Of a stretch of 64,000 bases of DNA, positions 49,135-58,883 are shown one piece after another. Every line of letters starts with the position of its first letter. The stretch's first letter is position 1. A program made the position numbers and the translations under genes. The notes under the pieces are model-generated. The model did no database searches and was not told the DNA's origin. It saw nothing but the letters and a program-made list of their open reading frames with translations. Source of the stretch: Alphaproteobacteria bacterium UBA6411 (GTDB taxonomy: Bacteria; Pseudomonadota; Alphaproteobacteria; CAAGCB01; CAG-977); the NCBI GenBank assembly GCA_002438565.1, contig DJPN01000013.1, positions 52,700 through 116,699 on the forward strand. The letters run 5' to 3'.

Positions 49135-50750
49135 AAAAGCAGTTCCCGATCTTTCGGATAGGTGATGCTGTATCCGTAGTTGACGGTCTTTTGTTCCTGC
49201 GGCTGATAAACGCTTTCCCATTTGACAACGCCGACTTTCCCGTCGGGATCGGTTTCGTAACCCGCGGTTGTTTCGTCTTTGGTGATTTTGATCGCAATAT
49301 CGCTGTTTTTGGCAACGGGCAGAAAATCATAAACGGCTATTTTCAGCGGCTCTTTGTGCAAGTTTTGTATAGCCGCCGTTGTTCGGAGCGTGATTTTGTT
49401 GTTGCGCGAAATCATACTGCCGTTGTCTTCTTCAAAGCCGGCGACAGTATGCTTGACAAGGATTTTGTCATCCTGTCCGAACGACAGATGCAGTTTGGCG
49501 TTCGGGCGCAAAAAGTTCATTTTTGAATCGCCGATGAACGCCCCGTCGCGGAACAAAGACATCGCCCCCGGCAACAGCGGCGCGGGCGTATTCAGCTGCG
49601 CCGATGCCATCACATAGGCGGCGGGCTGAACGGCCGGTACGGCTTTGGCGTAAATGTCCGCTTTCGCCGACCAGCCGCCGACCAGAAAACGGTAATCCGA
49701 TCCGTCGGAGGGGACGTTTGCTTTGCCTTTGACGGCAAAAGTTCCCGCAAAATCCGATCCCGAAAACTCGGCGGCGGCGATTTCGGCCGTTTCCGCCGGT
49801 TCGCTTATTGTATCGGCAAAGGAACTGTCATTGCTGAAGCTGGCCGCTCGTCCGAGCATTTTACCGCGTTTTTTAACGGGTTCGTCCAAATTCAGCCAGC
49901 GTGTTTCCAATTCGGGCGGCACTGTGCCGAGGACGGGCTGTGCGGTCGACAAAGACAAATCGATATTGTTCCATTCTTCGCCCGTGTGTTGCGAAATCGT
50001 GCCGTACTGCATGATTTCGACGGTTTTGTCGCGGGTGTTCAAGCGCGCTTCGTAAATCGGCTTCCACGACGCGTTTGCGATTTGATATTGAACGGTCAGC
50101 TTCGCCGCAACGGGGGCGGCCGATTCGACGTTGACGCGGATTTGTTTCGCGCTTTTTGACCCGCCCGACAACAAGCGCAATTCCTTGTTCAAAGCGGACA
50201 GCTCCGCGTCGATTTTGCGGAGCTCGATTTGTTTTTCAATCGTTTCCCTGCCCAGCGATTTCATCCCTTTTTGCAGGCTTTGCCACGCCTTGCCCCATGC
50301 GTCGGGGGACAAAGCTTCGGTTTTGTCGTTGACGGAAATTTGCGGAGAAGCGTTGGACTTCGCCATGTTTTCAAGAAACGTTTTGCCCGTTTCGGCGGCG
50401 GCCAAGTCCGATTCGACGAAGCGGCGCCTGTCCGACAAATCCGCTATTTTATCGCGCAGTTTCCGTTCCTGTTCGACAACGAAATCCTTGGAAAACAATT
50501 CCTTGATTTCAACCGAGCCGATGGAAAACGCGCCCGTTCCCGATACGCGCAGGGATGCCGTGTCCAGCGCGGCGGGCAATCCGTCAAAGACAATCGTGTG
50601 CTTTCCTTGGGGCAGTGATACTTCCGCATTTCTGGAAATGTCGGCGCGTGTCGGAAAGACGGTGGCCGCCGTTATGACGGACGAAGCCGAAATATCGGCG
50701 GCGTTTGCCGCAAAGGGAGCCAGCAATGTCAAATAAAACAGTTTTTTCAT
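49131..50750 (-). CDS. DUF4139 domain exported protein (mucoidy inhibitor MuiA-like)
   Basis: A 539-residue protein with a signal peptide (MKKLFYLTLLAPFAANA). The N-terminal part has a beta domain (TAATVFPTRADISRNAEVSLPQGKHTIVFDGLP) and a coiled coil (about 90-210); the C-terminal part is the long beta-rich DUF4139 domain, ending ITYPKDRELLF. Family members are exported and have been linked to capsule control and surface integrity, without a known mechanism. A gene for an orphan solute-binding protein lies 11 bases upstream on the same strand. Confidence 0.82.
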   Translation of the reverse strand: MKKLFYLTLLAPFAANAADISASSVITAATVFPTRADISRNAEVSLPQGKHTIVFDGLPAALDTASLRVSGTGAFSIGSVEIKELFSKDFVVEQERKLRDKIADLSDRRRFVESDLAAAETGKTFLENMAKSNASPQISVNDKTEALSPDAWGKAWQSLQKGMKSLGRETIEKQIELRKIDAELSALNKELRLLSGGSKSAKQIRVNVESAAPVAAKLTVQYQIANASWKPIYEARLNTRDKTVEIMQYGTISQHTGEEWNNIDLSLSTAQPVLGTVPPELETRWLNLDEPVKKRGKMLGRAASFSNDSSFADTISEPAETAEIAAAEFSGSDFAGTFAVKGKANVPSDGSDYRFLVGGWSAKADIYAKAVPAVQPAAYVMASAQLNTPAPLLPGAMSLFRDGAFIGDSKMNFLRPNAKLHLSFGQDDKILVKHTVAGFEEDNGSMISRNNKITLRTTAAIQNLHKEPLKIAVYDFLPVAKNSDIAIKITKDETTAGYETDPDGKVGVVKWESVYQPQEQKTVNYGYSITYPKDRELLF

Positions 50751-50761
50751 GGTGTTGTCCT

Positions 50762-51781
50762 TTATTCCGCAAAATCGGGCGCGCCGATTATCCCGCCGTC
50801 GCGGCGCAGTTTGTTTAATCCCCGATTCAGTTTCAAGTCCGATTTTTCACCCAGCCCGCGGGCGATGATGTCGCCGTAGTTTCCCTGTTCGGCAATCGTT
50901 CTGTACAGCCATTTCGTGTCGACGCCCAAACGGTTGGCCGCCGCTTGGTTTTCGGACAAAAGCGTTTTGATTTCGGGGTCTTCCGTATTGAGAAAGTCTT
51001 CGATATTTTGAGCGGTGACGCCTTTTTCTTCGGCTTTAATCAGTCCCAAAATCAGCCAGCGCATGATTTTGAACAGTTCTTGATCGTTGCCGCGGATGAC
51101 GGGGCCTGTCGCATAGGATTTCACGACTTCGGGCAGGACGACCAAATCGACGTCCGCGGGGGCTTTTTTAAAGTAATCGGAATGGAGGATTTCCAATCGC
51201 TCCAAAATCAAATCGCACCGTTTCAGATACAGCAGTTCTTTGGCGCGGGACAGGGTCGGCATGGCCATTACGCGCAAATCAAGGCGGTGTTTTGTGTTAT
51301 AGTCGCGCAAAGCTTTTACGACGAACGGCTGCTGCCCGTCCACACAAACGCGCGCCCCCGCATAGTCGCGCATGGACGTCGCATCGGGGTTGTAATGGCC
51401 TATGAACGCCAAAGCCGAATGGTAAAAAATCGACGGAAAAGCGAAATCCGACTGCATGGCGCGAACGGGATTCCAATGATTTCCGGCCAGCAAAACATCA
51501 ATTTTGTTTTCGGCCAGCAGCCTGTCGCCTTCGCCGCGATCGACGGGGACGATTTGAATGGCATCGGGGCGCCCCAAAACAGCCGTGGCGATTGTTTTGC
51601 AGACTTCCGCGTCAATGCCTTTGAAACCGCCGTTCGCATCTGCGGCAACATAGGCGTTGGCCGTTGTGCGCGCCCCGCAGCGGACGACGCCCGCCTGTTT
51701 GATTCGTTCCAGCGATTCGCCCGCATTGGCTTGAACGCTTTGAAAAATCAGAAAAAAAGCCAGAAAAAAAGACGGTTTCAT
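50762..51781 (-). CDS. Amino-acid ABC transporter substrate-binding protein (AapJ-like), orphan
   Basis: A 339-residue periplasmic protein of solute-binding family 3, with signal peptide MKPSFFLAFFLIFQSVQANA. The mature start has the VVRCGARTTANAYVAAD segment and GFKGIDAEVCKTIATAVLG, which is typical of AapJ/YhdW general L-amino acid binding proteins. No permease or ATPase genes accompany it, so it either works with a distant transporter or has another role such as sensing. It faces mlaC across an 81-base promoter region. Confidence 0.82.
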   Translation of the reverse strand: MKPSFFLAFFLIFQSVQANAGESLERIKQAGVVRCGARTTANAYVAADANGGFKGIDAEVCKTIATAVLGRPDAIQIVPVDRGEGDRLLAENKIDVLLAGNHWNPVRAMQSDFAFPSIFYHSALAFIGHYNPDATSMRDYAGARVCVDGQQPFVVKALRDYNTKHRLDLRVMAMPTLSRAKELLYLKRCDLILERLEILHSDYFKKAPADVDLVVLPEVVKSYATGPVIRGNDQELFKIMRWLILGLIKAEEKGVTAQNIEDFLNTEDPEIKTLLSENQAAANRLGVDTKWLYRTIAEQGNYGDIIARGLGEKSDLKLNRGLNKLRRDGGIIGAPDFAE

Positions 51782-51791
51782 CTGTAAGCCC

Positions 51792-51821
51792 TTGTGATAC
51801 CCGCAAAAAATAAACTATACT
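51792..51821 (+). promoter_or_regulatory. Promoter of mlaC-like gene
   Basis: TTGTGA (51792-51797) and TATACT (51816-51821) with an 18-base spacer, 41 bases before the ATG. Confidence 0.55.
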
Positions 51822-51862
51822 GCGACTATAGACGAATTTGTTTGCCAAGGAAAGGTGTTCCA

Positions 51863-52531
51863 ATGAAACGGCTGTTTATTTTTTTGTCGCTGCTACTGAT
51901 TGCAAATTCCGCTTTTGCCCGAAGCACGCCCGAACAATGGCTGGAAACGAAAGGAAAAGCACTGATTGAAGCCCTGTCGGACAAAAACGGAATCAACCGT
52001 TTTGAAAACACGAAAAAAATAGCCGAAGCGTCTTTTCACCGCAACGAATTGTCCCGCTTGGCGATGGGGCGTTACTGGCGCGATTTTTCAGACGAACAGC
52101 GGGGTGTGTACCGTGATTTGTTTTTGGATTATTTTCTGTCCGTTTATACGGAAGACCCGCTGCCCGTCAAAGATGTGAAATTTCAAATTACGGACAAACG
52201 CCTGACGTCCAAGGATGTGCTGTTGAAGGTCGACGTGGACGCTTTGCCGTCGTTCACGCAAAAAATTTCAAACGCGCAGGTTCAATCCGAACAAATGCGG
52301 CTGGAGCTGATTTTCGCCCTGCGCGAACGTCCGGACGGCTTTTACATCCGCGATGTGCAGGTGGAAGGAAAAAGCATGCTGCTGTTTGTGCGCCAGAAAA
52401 TTGAAGAGCTGTATGTCCGTGCGGGATACGACCCTTTGGCTTTTCTGAACGGCATTAAACGAAAAATCAATCAGTCCCGCTATTTGCGGGAACGCGCCGC
52501 TACAAATAATTCAGCAAACTCAGCTGGTTGA
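51863..52531 (+). CDS. mlaC: MlaC/Ttg2D family periplasmic phospholipid-binding protein
   Basis: A 222-residue protein with signal peptide MKRLFIFLSLLLIANSAFA. The pattern RFENTKKIAEASFHRNELSRLAMGRYWRDFSDEQRGVY and the later YIRDVQVEGKSM strand match MlaC, which carries phospholipids between outer and inner membranes. The ATG at 51863 has an AAGGTG site. No mlaA, mlaB, mlaD, mlaE or mlaF lies nearby. Its last 32 bases overlap flgL on the other strand. Confidence 0.82.
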   Translation: MKRLFIFLSLLLIANSAFARSTPEQWLETKGKALIEALSDKNGINRFENTKKIAEASFHRNELSRLAMGRYWRDFSDEQRGVYRDLFLDYFLSVYTEDPLPVKDVKFQITDKRLTSKDVLLKVDVDALPSFTQKISNAQVQSEQMRLELIFALRERPDGFYIRDVQVEGKSMLLFVRQKIEELYVRAGYDPLAFLNGIKRKINQSRYLRERAATNNSANSAG

Positions 52532-54587
52532 TTGCGGATAAAACGGAATACGACACTTCCAAATCCTGCTTGGCCTGCAGCAAATAAGTGACGGCTTCGG
52601 TTTTGTCGACTTTGGTCATGTTGTCGATATAAGTCGTCAAAGATTCTTTGGACGCCGTCTGGCTGTCAATCGTTGTTTTGACCAAATCAAGCTTGCTGAT
52701 GACCGAATATTGAATCGACGTGATATCGCCGTTCGTTTCTTTGGAATTCGCATTCAGCGCCGAATCCACCAAATCCAAAGCGTCGGATACGCGGGCGTAC
52801 GCGCTTTCGGGATTGTCGGCGTCCAGCAGATTGCCCTGCGCGATTTCGCCCATGGCGCGGAACAGCTTTTCAAAAGCCGCGGAAGCCGCCGTTACGTCGT
52901 TTGAAAACGCGCTGTTTTCGCTGACGCGGTAGGTCGTTTTCAAATAGCCGCCCTCGTAATAGCCGTCCGTTTCGACGTTCGCCGCCGCGTAGGTGACCGT
53001 ATCGTCGTATTCGGGAAAATCTTCGGTTTTGACCTGCAATGTTTTACCGTCGCCCGAAACGCCGACAACGGTGTATTTTCCATTGTGCGCGCCCGATGTT
53101 TTGCTCATGTCGATTGTCGCGCCGACAGGGTAGCTTTTGCCGATGGTAATCCCTTTGCCGTTCGCAATGGTCATATTTTCCGCGACGGGGGTCGAATCGT
53201 CGAAAGCAACCGTTCGCCCGTCGGCGGAAACGGATTTGACGATGTACATTCTGTCGTTGCCGTCCGCGCCCTGCATAATCAAGGTGTCCCCCGTTTTATA
53301 AGAGGAAAACGCCCCTTTGACGGCGGCTTTCATGGTGTTGTCCTTGGCGTAAAAAGCGATGTCGCCCGTTTGCAGTTCGCTGCCTTTGAGCGAATCGGTG
53401 ATAAAGCCGCGCGTATCCGAACGCGTTGCAAAGTCTACCGTTCCCGTCAAGTCTGCCTGTGCGGGGATGTCGCCTGAAAACGTCAGCGTTTTGCCGTTAT
53501 TTGAAACGTCTTTGACATAATAAACTTCGCCGTTGACGGTGATGTTTTGTCCTGCTTTGACGGTATCGAACGTGTGGGCGTTCAGTGCCGTCAAGGTGTT
53601 GTTCGTCGCATTGATTTTCAGCGGATTGGCGGCGGTGTCGACGGTGAATTCGTTGATGACGTCGCCCGCGTTCGATTGCGCCGTAATCGTTCCCGTGTCA
53701 AGGCTCTGACGGATTTGCGCGGGGGAAGTGTTGTCCAAAACTTCATCGGCGACGGTGTCTTTGAATGTAACGGTCGCCCCGTCCGCCGAAATCGATTCGA
53801 TGATTTTAAAACCGTCGTTCGCGCCCGTGCCTTCGATTTTCATTCTTTCGCCGGCTTTAAGATTTGAAAATTCGCCGACGGAGCCTTTCAACACATTGGT
53901 TTCGGGTTGGTTTTGCAAGATGTCTTCGGGCGTGTGGACGAACTCCCAGTTCGCTTTGGGTGTCAGCGTTTGAAAATCCTGCGCCAAAGTTGCGCCGCCC
54001 GTCAGTTCGGAAAGCGAATTCATTTTCGACAGCGACGCCGAATAACTGGTCGGATACGTCAAGATTTTGCCGTCATAGGCGGCTTGGAAATCTTCCAAAG
54101 TCGTATAGGGGAAATCGACAGGCTTCTGACCGTCCTTTCCGCCGCCGAAAATGTAATTGCCGTCCACCTGCGAATTCAGATAATACGCCATCAGCGACAT
54201 CGCTTCAAACGCGGCTTCCTGCGTGTTTTGCAGGGCAATGAGTTCCTCTTCGGACGGATCCTCGCTCATTTTCGTCAAGTCGTTTGAAAAAAATTCGCGC
54301 AGCTGGTCGCGGAAATCAATGACTTTTGAACGGATGTCGTCGACCGCCTTTTGCTGGGATTCCAGAACGACTTTGCTGATATTGTTCGTTTCCAGATACT
54401 TTTCGACGACGTTTTGTTCGTTTTGCAGCGACAAAATACGGTAGCTGGACAATCCGTACTGGTCGTAAGAACTGTACTTGTTGCCCGTCGTCGACTGATA
54501 GCTGAGCTGGTTAATCGAGGATTTCTGGCTCGACATATTGTTCATATAGATTTTATACGTTGCCGTAGTGGGGACGCGTGTTGTCAT
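52500..54587 (-). CDS. flgL: Flagellar hook-filament junction protein FlgL, enlarged
   Basis: A 695-residue protein, about twice the usual FlgL. The coiled-coil ends are typical: N-terminus TTRVPTTATYKIYMNN, and C-terminus with SVLSAINQLSLLNYL. GNYIFGG near residue 153 and the following variable domain are also FlgL-like. The extra 300 residues (about 240-530) contain four degenerate repeats of roughly 45 residues each, with the pattern F-x3-K-x-G-x-(hydrophobic)-x-G then SADG-x-T-(hydrophobic) (about 240-282, 340-382, 427-472, 486-524). These are likely surface-exposed beta modules. Last of the flgN-K-L genes here. Confidence 0.88.
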   Translation of the reverse strand: MTTRVPTTATYKIYMNNMSSQKSSINQLSYQSTTGNKYSSYDQYGLSSYRILSLQNEQNVVEKYLETNNISKVVLESQQKAVDDIRSKVIDFRDQLREFFSNDLTKMSEDPSEEELIALQNTQEAAFEAMSLMAYYLNSQVDGNYIFGGGKDGQKPVDFPYTTLEDFQAAYDGKILTYPTSYSASLSKMNSLSELTGGATLAQDFQTLTPKANWEFVHTPEDILQNQPETNVLKGSVGEFSNLKAGERMKIEGTGANDGFKIIESISADGATVTFKDTVADEVLDNTSPAQIRQSLDTGTITAQSNAGDVINEFTVDTAANPLKINATNNTLTALNAHTFDTVKAGQNITVNGEVYYVKDVSNNGKTLTFSGDIPAQADLTGTVDFATRSDTRGFITDSLKGSELQTGDIAFYAKDNTMKAAVKGAFSSYKTGDTLIMQGADGNDRMYIVKSVSADGRTVAFDDSTPVAENMTIANGKGITIGKSYPVGATIDMSKTSGAHNGKYTVVGVSGDGKTLQVKTEDFPEYDDTVTYAAANVETDGYYEGGYLKTTYRVSENSAFSNDVTAASAAFEKLFRAMGEIAQGNLLDADNPESAYARVSDALDLVDSALNANSKETNGDITSIQYSVISKLDLVKTTIDSQTASKESLTTYIDNMTKVDKTEAVTYLLQAKQDLEVSYSVLSAINQLSLLNYL

Positions 54588-54601
54588 GGCTTAATCCTCC
54601 C

Positions 54602-56812
54602 TCAGACCAGATTGTCCAGAATTTCGAGCAGATTGATGGTCGTCGACAGCACTTTGGCCGCCGCGCTGTAAGTTCGTTCGTACATCAGCATCATAGACAG
54701 TTCTTCGTCCAAATCAACCCCGCTGACATCCTGTTCTTTTTCATACAAGGTCGAAACCAAATCCGACTGATAGCTGTAGGTCGCTTTGGCGTCGCTTAAC
54801 CGCGTGGCAAGCCCGCTGACCACCGACGACGCGTAACCGCTGAGCGTGTTGCTGACTTTGGCAAAGCTGCCCGCCGCGTTGAAGCCGATGCTGCCCGTGA
54901 ACAAAGCCGCGTAATCGTTCGCCAGCGAATTGTCCGTTTCGGACAGATAGTATTCGCCCGATTCGACGCTGTACTGCACTTTGCCCGTGTTCAGCAAAGC
55001 GGGTGTTTTCATCACGTCGGAACGAATGCTCAACCCCGCCGCGTATCCCGCGTGCGACGTTTGCAGGCCCAGCCGTTCCAAAACGCTGCCGCTTTGTCCG
55101 CCGTTGGGCAAAGCCGAACGCGTTTCCGTCAGCTCCATTTGATAACCGTCCTGATTGATGATGCGCAGGCGGTAGCCCGAACCTTCTTTGACGATTTCGG
55201 CGCGCACGGTTTGATTGCCCGATTCGTCAACCATGGCCGCGTTGATTTTGTCGGCGATGCTTTTAATCGTGTCGGTGGCGGACACTTCGACCGAGCCGAA
55301 GTTCAATCCGTGTTCCGTGTCCGAAAAATGCAAAGTCGTCGTGCCGCGGATGCCGACAAGGGAACCCGCCGACAGAATGTCCGAATCGTACACGGATTCG
55401 CTGGCGGACGAGATGATTAAGTCGTTCAGTCCGAAAAACGACGAAAAACCCGTAAACGTTCTGTCCGCCGTGCCGTCTGCGTCGGCGTCGAATGCGATGG
55501 AAACCTGTGTGGCGTCGCTGCCCTCCAGCACCGACGTTTCGTCGCGGAAAGCAATCGAATATTCGCTGGTGCCGAGGTCGATTTTCAAATGTCCGTCCAA
55601 ATCGATGCCGACGGACGCCGTGGTCAGATGCGGACCGTCAACGGCGTTTTGCAGCCAGTCTTGGACGGTTTGCGTCAATTCTTCGATTGTTCCCGACGAG
55701 AAATCCAGTTCGCCGAGCAGGCTTGCCGAATAGGCTTCCTTGCCGCTTTCATCGAACAGGATGATTTTCACGTCGCCGCCCGAAATCGACATCGTTTGAT
55801 CTTTGCCGCCGTTGATGAACGTGCGCGTGCCCGTCAGTTCGTAAACCATGTTCGGGTAGTTCGTGCCCTGATTGCCGACTTGGTTCAAGCTTTGGGTCAG
55901 CTGATACGCCAGTTCGTCCATTTCGATTTGCAAGTCCTGCAATTCGGTGTCGCGCAGCTGAATCAAGCCGTACATTTCGCCCGACCCGATTTCGTTCGTG
56001 ATGTCGTATTTGCCCGCGTAAACGCCCGTAATGCCGCCGCTGGAATAGTTAATCAGCGATCCTGCGGAGGCGGCGGGGGTGTGCGATACGGTGGCGGCGT
56101 CCTTGTCCAGCAGAGGTTTGCCGCCCGCCGTCAAAATCACTGTTTCGCCCGTCGAACGTTCGTAGCTTTGAATGTCCATGATTTCCGACAGCCGCGTTAT
56201 CAGCGTGTCGCGGCGGTCGCGGAAGTTGTCCGCCGTCGTCGTGTTCATCGCGTCCGTGCGCACGATGTCGTCGTTCAGCTTGTCCAGCTGGGTCAGAATG
56301 TCGGTTGCTTCCTTGGACAATTCGGTCAGCGATTGGTCGATTTCCAGACGCATGGCTTGGATTTGGTCGCTCAATGCTTGAATTTGCGCCAAAGCCGTGT
56401 CGATTGCGGAAACCGTCGTCGAACGCGCGTTCAGTTTGTCGGCATCGACGCCCAAGCTTTCAAAAGCGGTTTGAATCGCGTTGACGCGGTTGGACACCGA
56501 AGTTTGGGAATCGGGCGACCCCATTTTGGCCTGGATGATGTCCAGATAGTAAGAACGCACATACGAACTTTGCATTCTGCCGCTTTCGGTGCGGTACTGG
56601 TAGCGCAGCTGTTCGTCAACCTGCCGCAGATTGGTGTTGCTGATGACGCCCGACGATTGACCGTTTGCCAGAATCAAGGTCTGCTGGCTGTAAACCTTGC
56701 GCGAATAGCCTTCGGTTTTAACGTTGTTGACGTTTTCCGAAACGACGCTCATCGCGTTTTGGGACGCTTTGACGCCGCTTAAAGCCGTTTTGAGGGAAGC
56801 TGTCAATGACAT
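54602..56812 (-). CDS. flgK: Flagellar hook-associated protein FlgK
   Basis: A 736-residue protein. Opening SLTASLKTALSGVKASQNAMSVVSENVNNVKTEGYSRK is the flagellar rod/hook/HAP N-terminal helix with NxxTxGYSR, and the ending MMLMYERTYSAAAKVLSTTINLLEILDNL is the matching C-terminal helix. The central region is beta-rich and variable. It joins hook and filament together with FlgL. The flgN-like gene lies 20 bases upstream. Confidence 0.95.
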   Translation of the reverse strand: MSLTASLKTALSGVKASQNAMSVVSENVNNVKTEGYSRKVYSQQTLILANGQSSGVISNTNLRQVDEQLRYQYRTESGRMQSSYVRSYYLDIIQAKMGSPDSQTSVSNRVNAIQTAFESLGVDADKLNARSTTVSAIDTALAQIQALSDQIQAMRLEIDQSLTELSKEATDILTQLDKLNDDIVRTDAMNTTTADNFRDRRDTLITRLSEIMDIQSYERSTGETVILTAGGKPLLDKDAATVSHTPAASAGSLINYSSGGITGVYAGKYDITNEIGSGEMYGLIQLRDTELQDLQIEMDELAYQLTQSLNQVGNQGTNYPNMVYELTGTRTFINGGKDQTMSISGGDVKIILFDESGKEAYSASLLGELDFSSGTIEELTQTVQDWLQNAVDGPHLTTASVGIDLDGHLKIDLGTSEYSIAFRDETSVLEGSDATQVSIAFDADADGTADRTFTGFSSFFGLNDLIISSASESVYDSDILSAGSLVGIRGTTTLHFSDTEHGLNFGSVEVSATDTIKSIADKINAAMVDESGNQTVRAEIVKEGSGYRLRIINQDGYQMELTETRSALPNGGQSGSVLERLGLQTSHAGYAAGLSIRSDVMKTPALLNTGKVQYSVESGEYYLSETDNSLANDYAALFTGSIGFNAAGSFAKVSNTLSGYASSVVSGLATRLSDAKATYSYQSDLVSTLYEKEQDVSGVDLDEELSMMLMYERTYSAAAKVLSTTINLLEILDNLV

Positions 56813-56832
56813 GGCGGAATCTCCTGATTTTT

Positions 56833-57264
56833 TTACAGCACTTGGTTGAAGCTCAGCGCCGCGGGGTTGCCTTTGTCGGTGTTCATGTTGCCCTGTTTGG
56901 TGTAAAGGGGCGTGTTCTGCGCTTGATCCTTGATGTCTTCGACAATCGCGTTCAGCAGGCGGTTCGTCGCGTCGATGTTGATTTTCAGCAGGCGCGCGTT
57001 TTCGGCGGTCAGCGCGTCAAGCGTCGTCGCGGCTTTGCGCAAAGTCGCCTTTTGTTTGTCGTTCAGCAGGGCAAAGATTTCCGCGTGACCCGACAGATAT
57101 TTGAACGATTCCTCGTAAGCCAGCGACAGCTTGTTTTTCTGTTCAAACAACGTTTTACATTCCTCCTGCCGCTGACGCTTCAAGAGGGTGTTTTCCTTTT
57201 TCAAAAGCTGACACAGTTCGCTCATCAGCGTCAGCATGTTTTTCAGTTTTTGTTGGGGCTGCAT
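56833..57264 (-). CDS. flgN: FlgN-like flagellar export chaperone
   Basis: A 143-residue, helical protein with a long N-terminal coiled coil (KLKNMLTLMSELCQLLKKENTLLK) and an AENARLLKINIDATNRLLNAIV segment followed by a polar, unstructured tail ending FNQVL. This matches FlgN family chaperones that bind FlgK and FlgL; the position right before flgK supports this. The sequence itself is weakly conserved. Confidence 0.75.
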   Translation of the reverse strand: MQPQQKLKNMLTLMSELCQLLKKENTLLKRQRQEECKTLFEQKNKLSLAYEESFKYLSGHAEIFALLNDKQKATLRKAATTLDALTAENARLLKINIDATNRLLNAIVEDIKDQAQNTPLYTKQGNMNTDKGNPAALSFNQVL

Positions 57265-57277
57265 GGCGGTTACTCCT

Positions 57278-57577
57278 TTAAATTTGCTGTTCTTGAATCA
57301 GTTGCGCCATAATTTGGTCGGTCAATCCGATTCCGCCCGACTGCGCGGTCATTTTGCCGTATTCGTCCACCAGCATCGAACGGAAGATTTTTTCCGCCTG
57401 TCCGCCGCCGAACGTTTCGTTGACGGGAATCGTGTCGTACATTTGCTGAAACGTCTGCGTGATGAAAAACGCTTCAAAGTCCTGCACGGCTTGGCGGGTC
57501 TTTTCATAATTTCCGCCGTTTTTCAGTTTCGGCGCTTCGGTTTGAAGCGAAACTTGGGATAAAAAGTCGGTTGTCAT
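57278..57577 (-). CDS. flgJ: FlgJ-type rod-binding protein, single domain
   Basis: A 99-residue protein with only the rod-scaffolding domain: DFEAFFITQTFQQMYDTI and SMLVDEYGKMTAQSGGIGLTDQIM. The muramidase domain of enterobacterial FlgJ is missing, as in many alphaproteobacteria, so another enzyme must open peptidoglycan. The ATG at 57577 has a GAGGTGATGTG leader and overlaps the flgI stop. Confidence 0.88.
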   Translation of the reverse strand: MTTDFLSQVSLQTEAPKLKNGGNYEKTRQAVQDFEAFFITQTFQQMYDTIPVNETFGGGQAEKIFRSMLVDEYGKMTAQSGGIGLTDQIMAQLIQEQQI

Positions 57578-58701
57578 CACATCACCTCGATTTCAGCCTG
57601 CAAAGCGCCCGCGGCTTTGACGGCCTGCAAAATGGAAATCATGTCGCGCGGTCCCACGCCCAAAGCGTTCAATCCGTCCACCAATTCCTGCAGGGAAACG
57701 CCGCCTTTTAAAATGTTCAGCTTGTTTTCGGCCTGTTCGTCGACTTGGATGTCCGTGCGCGGAACGACGACCGTGTCGCCCGTTGTCGAAAACGGCGCGG
57801 GCTGGGATACTTGCGGGGTTTCCGTAATGCGGATGGTCAGATTGCCCTGCGCGATGGCAATCGGGTTGATGCGCACGTTTTCCCCGATGACGACAATGCC
57901 CGATTTTTCATCGATGACGACGCGCGCCTGCTGGTCGGGCTGAACCCGCAGCTGTTCGATGTCGGTCAGAACTTGAATCAGTTTGTCCCGTTTGGTCGGG
58001 GGCAATTCCAGATTGACGGTTGCGGAATCCAGTGTTTTCGCCGCGACGCTGCCCAAATAGGAATTGATTGCCGCCGTAATGCGCGACGCGGTGGTAAAGT
58101 CGGGATTGCGCAGCGTGATTTTAACGGATTTCTGATTGGCGAAATCAAACGGGATTTCGCGTTCAATGACCGCGCCGCCGGCGATTCTGCCCGTTGTCGG
58201 AACGCCTTTGGTCACCGATTGCGCGTCGCCGGACGCCGTAAAGCCGCCGATGGCGACGGGCCCCTGCGCAATGGCGTAGGCTTCGCCGTCCGCGCCCAGC
58301 AGCGGGGTGACCAGCAAAACGCCGCCCTGCAGGCTTTTCGCGTCGCCCAAAGCGCTGACCATCACGTCGATTTTCGTTCCTTGGCGCGCAAAGGCGGGCA
58401 AATTGGCGGTCACCATGACGGCGGCGATGTTTTTGGATTTGATTTTGCCGTCGCGGGTGTTGACGCCCAGCCGTTCCAACATGCCGATTAAGCTTTCTTC
58501 CGTAAACACCATGGACGAAATGTTGTCGCCCGTGCCGTTCAAGCCGACGACCAGACCGTAGCCGATAAGCGGGTTGTCGCGCACGCCTTCGATGTCGGAA
58601 ATGTCTTTGATGCGCGAATTGGCAAGCGATTGCCCCGCCGTCATCACGAAAACCAGCGCCAAAGCCGCTGTTTTAAAGATGTTTTTGACCGTGTTTTTCA
58701 T
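57577..58701 (-). CDS. flgI: Flagellar P-ring protein FlgI
   Basis: A 374-residue periplasmic protein with a signal peptide (ALVFVMTAGQSLA). The N-terminal RIKDISDIEGVRDNPLIGYGLVVGLNGTGD, plus GGVLLVTPLLGADGEAYAIAQG and the C-terminal LQELVDGLNALGVGPRDMISILQAVKAAGAL are diagnostic. It forms the P ring around the rod in the peptidoglycan layer. First gene of this flagellar transcription unit. Confidence 0.97.
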   Translation of the reverse strand: MKNTVKNIFKTAALALVFVMTAGQSLANSRIKDISDIEGVRDNPLIGYGLVVGLNGTGDNISSMVFTEESLIGMLERLGVNTRDGKIKSKNIAAVMVTANLPAFARQGTKIDVMVSALGDAKSLQGGVLLVTPLLGADGEAYAIAQGPVAIGGFTASGDAQSVTKGVPTTGRIAGGAVIEREIPFDFANQKSVKITLRNPDFTTASRITAAINSYLGSVAAKTLDSATVNLELPPTKRDKLIQVLTDIEQLRVQPDQQARVVIDEKSGIVVIGENVRINPIAIAQGNLTIRITETPQVSQPAPFSTTGDTVVVPRTDIQVDEQAENKLNILKGGVSLQELVDGLNALGVGPRDMISILQAVKAAGALQAEIEVM

Positions 58702-58883
58702 TTCGCGCCTCGTTGAAAGCTAAAAAGACGCTGTTTTATATGCGAAAACCGTGCCAATTTCAAAAACTGGCGCAAAGCGGACGGACGGCGCAAACGGGTG
58801 TCGGCGGGTAGGCAAAAATTGCCGACTTTTCAAAACGGCAAAAAGCTTTTAAGATGAATCGAAACAAACGAGGAGAATGTTTT

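Noticed and set aside
58702..58883. Sigma-54 or sigma-28 promoter between flgI and fliX
   Set aside because: TGGCGC and GGCAAAAATTGCC were considered, but no TGGCAC-N5-TTGC or sigma-28 pattern with correct spacing is present.
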